A stretch of 6,973 nucleotides of DNA from NCBI GenBank assembly GCA_021812865.1, contig JAKAMP010000147.1:1-6973 (forward strand), in the 5' to 3' direction. Below the pieces are notes generated by a model. That model was not told where the DNA came from. It did no database searches and saw only the letters and a program-made list of their open reading frames with translations. This DNA is from Bacteroidota bacterium. Lineage in GTDB: Bacteria; Bacteroidota; Bacteroidia; Bacteroidales; JAAYUG01. Shown piece by piece: positions 5,792 through 6,973 of the stretch (position 1 is the first letter of the stretch; each line of letters begins with the position of its first letter). Made by a program: the position numbers and the translations under genes.

Positions 5792-6187
5792 ATGGCAACG
5801 ATATTTTCAAAGATCGCCAAAGGAGAGATACCTTCTCACAAAATAGCCGAAGACGACAGGTTCTATGCTTTCCTCGATATCAGTCCCTTAGCCGAAGGAC
5901 ATACGCTGGTGGTGCCCAAAAAGGAAGTGGATTATATTTTCGACATCAATGATAAGGATCTGGCCGATATGATGGTATTTGCAAAAAAGGTGGCAGTAGC
6001 CATCAAAAAGGTGATACCCTGCCAGAAAATAGGCGTCGCGGTGATCGGGTTGGAAGTGCCGCATGCACACATACACCTCGTACCCATCAATTCAATCGGT
6101 GATCTGAACTTTGACAGGCCCAAGCTTCAGCCCGGGCAGGATAAACTGGCCGAAACGGCAGCCAGAATCCGGGCAGCATTCCACTGA
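5792..6187 (+). CDS. HIT-family nucleotide-binding protein (HINT-like)
   Basis: This is a histidine-triad protein of 131 residues, a full-length single domain. The N-terminal part has IFSKIAKGEIPSHKIAEDD (4-22), then FLDISPLAEGHTLVVPK (27-43), and the catalytic triad H91-A-H93-I-H95-L-V near the C-terminus, where H93 should be the nucleophile. HINT-type proteins hydrolyse adenosine phosphoramidates and aminoacyl-adenylates; the physiological substrate in bacteria is poorly defined. The ATG at 5792 lies 10 bp after the greA stop, so it is very likely co-transcribed with greA. Its TGA stop (6185-6187) directly abuts the ruvC stop on the other strand. Confidence 0.94.
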   Translation: MATIFSKIAKGEIPSHKIAEDDRFYAFLDISPLAEGHTLVVPKKEVDYIFDINDKDLADMMVFAKKVAVAIKKVIPCQKIGVAVIGLEVPHAHIHLVPINSIGDLNFDRPKLQPGQDKLAETAARIRAAFH

Positions 6188-6748
6188 TCACTTCACACGA
6201 CCGGGATTTGACCGGATAAAATCTGTCCAGTTCTTCGAGGTTCCTCCTGTATTGGCAGCGGCAGGCGAGGCAAGCTGAAAGTAGTGACATACCGCTGCAG
6301 CCAGCCCGTCAGTAGCATCGAGATTTTTGGGTATCTCTTTCAGTTGCAGGTATTTCTGCAATACCCCTGCTACCTGTTCCTTAGAGGCGCTTCCTTCGCC
6401 CGTAATGGCTTGTTTGATCCTTCTCGGCGCATATTCAAATACGGGCAGTGAACGGTAAAGCGCTGCCGAAATGGCTGCACCCTGTGCACGTCCAAGCTTC
6501 AGCATAGACTGTACATTTTTCCCATAAAAGGGGGCTTCTATGGCCATCACATCCGGATGAAACTCATCGATAAGCCACAACGTACGTTCAAATATTTTCT
6601 GGATTTTTTTGTAATGATCTTCCAGCTTATGCAATTCAATCACACCCAGGGTGAGTACCTCAGGTTTCCGCGCACGGGCGGCGATAATCCCGTACCCCAT
6701 AATGGTGGTACCCGGGTCAACTCCCAGAATGATTTTACCCGGCTCCAT
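6188..6748 (-). CDS. ruvC: Crossover junction endodeoxyribonuclease RuvC
   Basis: RuvC is the dimeric Holliday-junction resolvase that acts with RuvAB in recombination repair. The RNase-H-like fold is clear. The first catalytic Asp is in GVDPGT (D11), the catalytic Glu in AIEAPFYGKNVQS (E71), and the C-terminal pair in LDATDGLAAAVCHY (D144, D147). Spacing matches E. coli D7, E66, D138 and D141. The LGRAQGA segment (85-91) is also typical. At 186 residues it is slightly longer than the E. coli protein because of a tail after about residue 160 ending in NWTDFIRSNPGRVK, similar to tails I associate with Bacteroidetes RuvC. The start is ATG at 6748, with GGAG about 11 nt upstream. The preceding gene stops 3 bp before it, implying co-transcription. 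Confidence 0.97.
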   Translation of the reverse strand: MEPGKIILGVDPGTTIMGYGIIAARARKPEVLTLGVIELHKLEDHYKKIQKIFERTLWLIDEFHPDVMAIEAPFYGKNVQSMLKLGRAQGAAISAALYRSLPVFEYAPRRIKQAITGEGSASKEQVAGVLQKYLQLKEIPKNLDATDGLAAAVCHYFQLASPAAANTGGTSKNWTDFIRSNPGRVK

Positions 6749-6751
6749 GCA

Positions 6752-6973
6752 TCAGAATGCTCCAATAAGTGACCTGAAACCGCTTATCTTGTCCAGCCCC
6801 CAGCCTTCGCGTACAATGGCATTCTTCTTTGAGGCCGCGAATGAAACGTTTTTGATATAGTACAATACAGCAGACAGACAGGCTTCCTGAGGTGATCCCA
6901 GCACATGGGTCAGATCATCGGGCTGAGGTGAATCGACCGGTATGCCGGTGTAATAGCCGCCTTCGTTATTCTC
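6752..6973 (-). CDS. Unrecognised protein, C-terminal 73 residues (5' end outside window)
   Basis: On the minus strand a frame is open from the window edge (6973) to TGA at 6752-6754, giving 73 residues, from ENNEGGYYTGIPVDSPQ to KISGFRSLIGAF. It has no stop, an ordinary amino-acid mix and a 3-bp gap to the ruvC ATG, so it is very likely the end of a real gene in the same operon. Visible stretches include DDLTHVLGSPQEACLSAV, followed by LYYIKN and a basic ASKKN. There is no membrane segment and no motif I can name. I do not recognise the family and assign no function. Confidence 0.7.
   Translation of the reverse strand, partial: ENNEGGYYTGIPVDSPQPDDLTHVLGSPQEACLSAVLYYIKNVSFAASKKNAIVREGWGLDKISGFRSLIGAF

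Noticed and set aside
5322..5810. Long minus-strand ORF opposite greA
   Set aside because: It is a shadow of the clearly identified greA coding sequence and has a Ser/Leu-rich composition with no motif.
1..6973. Mobile element, CRISPR array, tRNA/rRNA or defence system
   Set aside because: I found no terminal inverted repeats, spaced direct repeats, integrase or transposase frames, RNA-gene motifs or defence domains; the content is housekeeping plus two small envelope proteins.

Overview
The window looks like chromosomal DNA of a Bacteroidetes (Bacteroidota) bacterium, probably close to the Bacteroidales. Three lines of evidence point there. First, three intergenic or near-intergenic sites fit the promoter consensus of that phylum (TTG or TTTG, 17-23 bp spacer, TAnnTTTG). 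Second, start codons are preceded by A-rich tracts rather than strong Shine-Dalgarno sequences. Third, a small Rieske-fold lipoprotein of a type I associate with this phylum is present. I see no rRNA, tRNA, CRISPR array, insertion sequence or phage gene. Base composition looks even across the window.

Layout, left to right. (1) Positions 1-899 (+) hold the 3' part of a MacB/FtsX-type ABC transporter permease, cut by the window edge. (2) ksgA/rsmA (16S rRNA dimethyladenosine transferase, -) converges on it with an 11-bp tail-to-tail overlap. (3) A divergent intergenic region (1714-1918) leads to ribF (bifunctional riboflavin kinase/FAD synthetase, +), possibly preceded by a 22-codon leader ORF coupled by ATGA. 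(4) ahcY (S-adenosylhomocysteine hydrolase, +) follows after 15 bp and has a near-ideal promoter of its own inside the 3' end of ribF. (5) A degenerate Rieske-fold lipoprotein gene (-) and a small, very basic exported protein gene (+) diverge from a 27-bp gap. (6) A 215-bp non-coding region carries the greA promoter and, between promoter and gene, a terminator-like hairpin with a T tract. (7) greA and a HIT-family nucleotide-binding protein gene form a two-gene operon (10-bp gap). (8) ruvC (-) abuts the HIT gene tail to tail with zero gap, the two stop codons together forming TGATCA. (9) An unrecognised gene, cut by the right edge, lies 3 bp upstream of ruvC on the same strand.

The genes are mostly housekeeping: flavin cofactor synthesis, methyl-cycle recycling, rRNA modification, transcript cleavage and Holliday-junction resolution. 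Some link loosely: KsgA consumes S-adenosylmethionine and releases S-adenosylhomocysteine, which AhcY removes. They do not form a single pathway or a defence or mobile system. The items most worth a second look are the possible attenuator in the greA leader, the promoter that argues for a shorter KsgA, the small ribF leader ORF, and the lipoprotein whose Rieske cluster ligands are altered.
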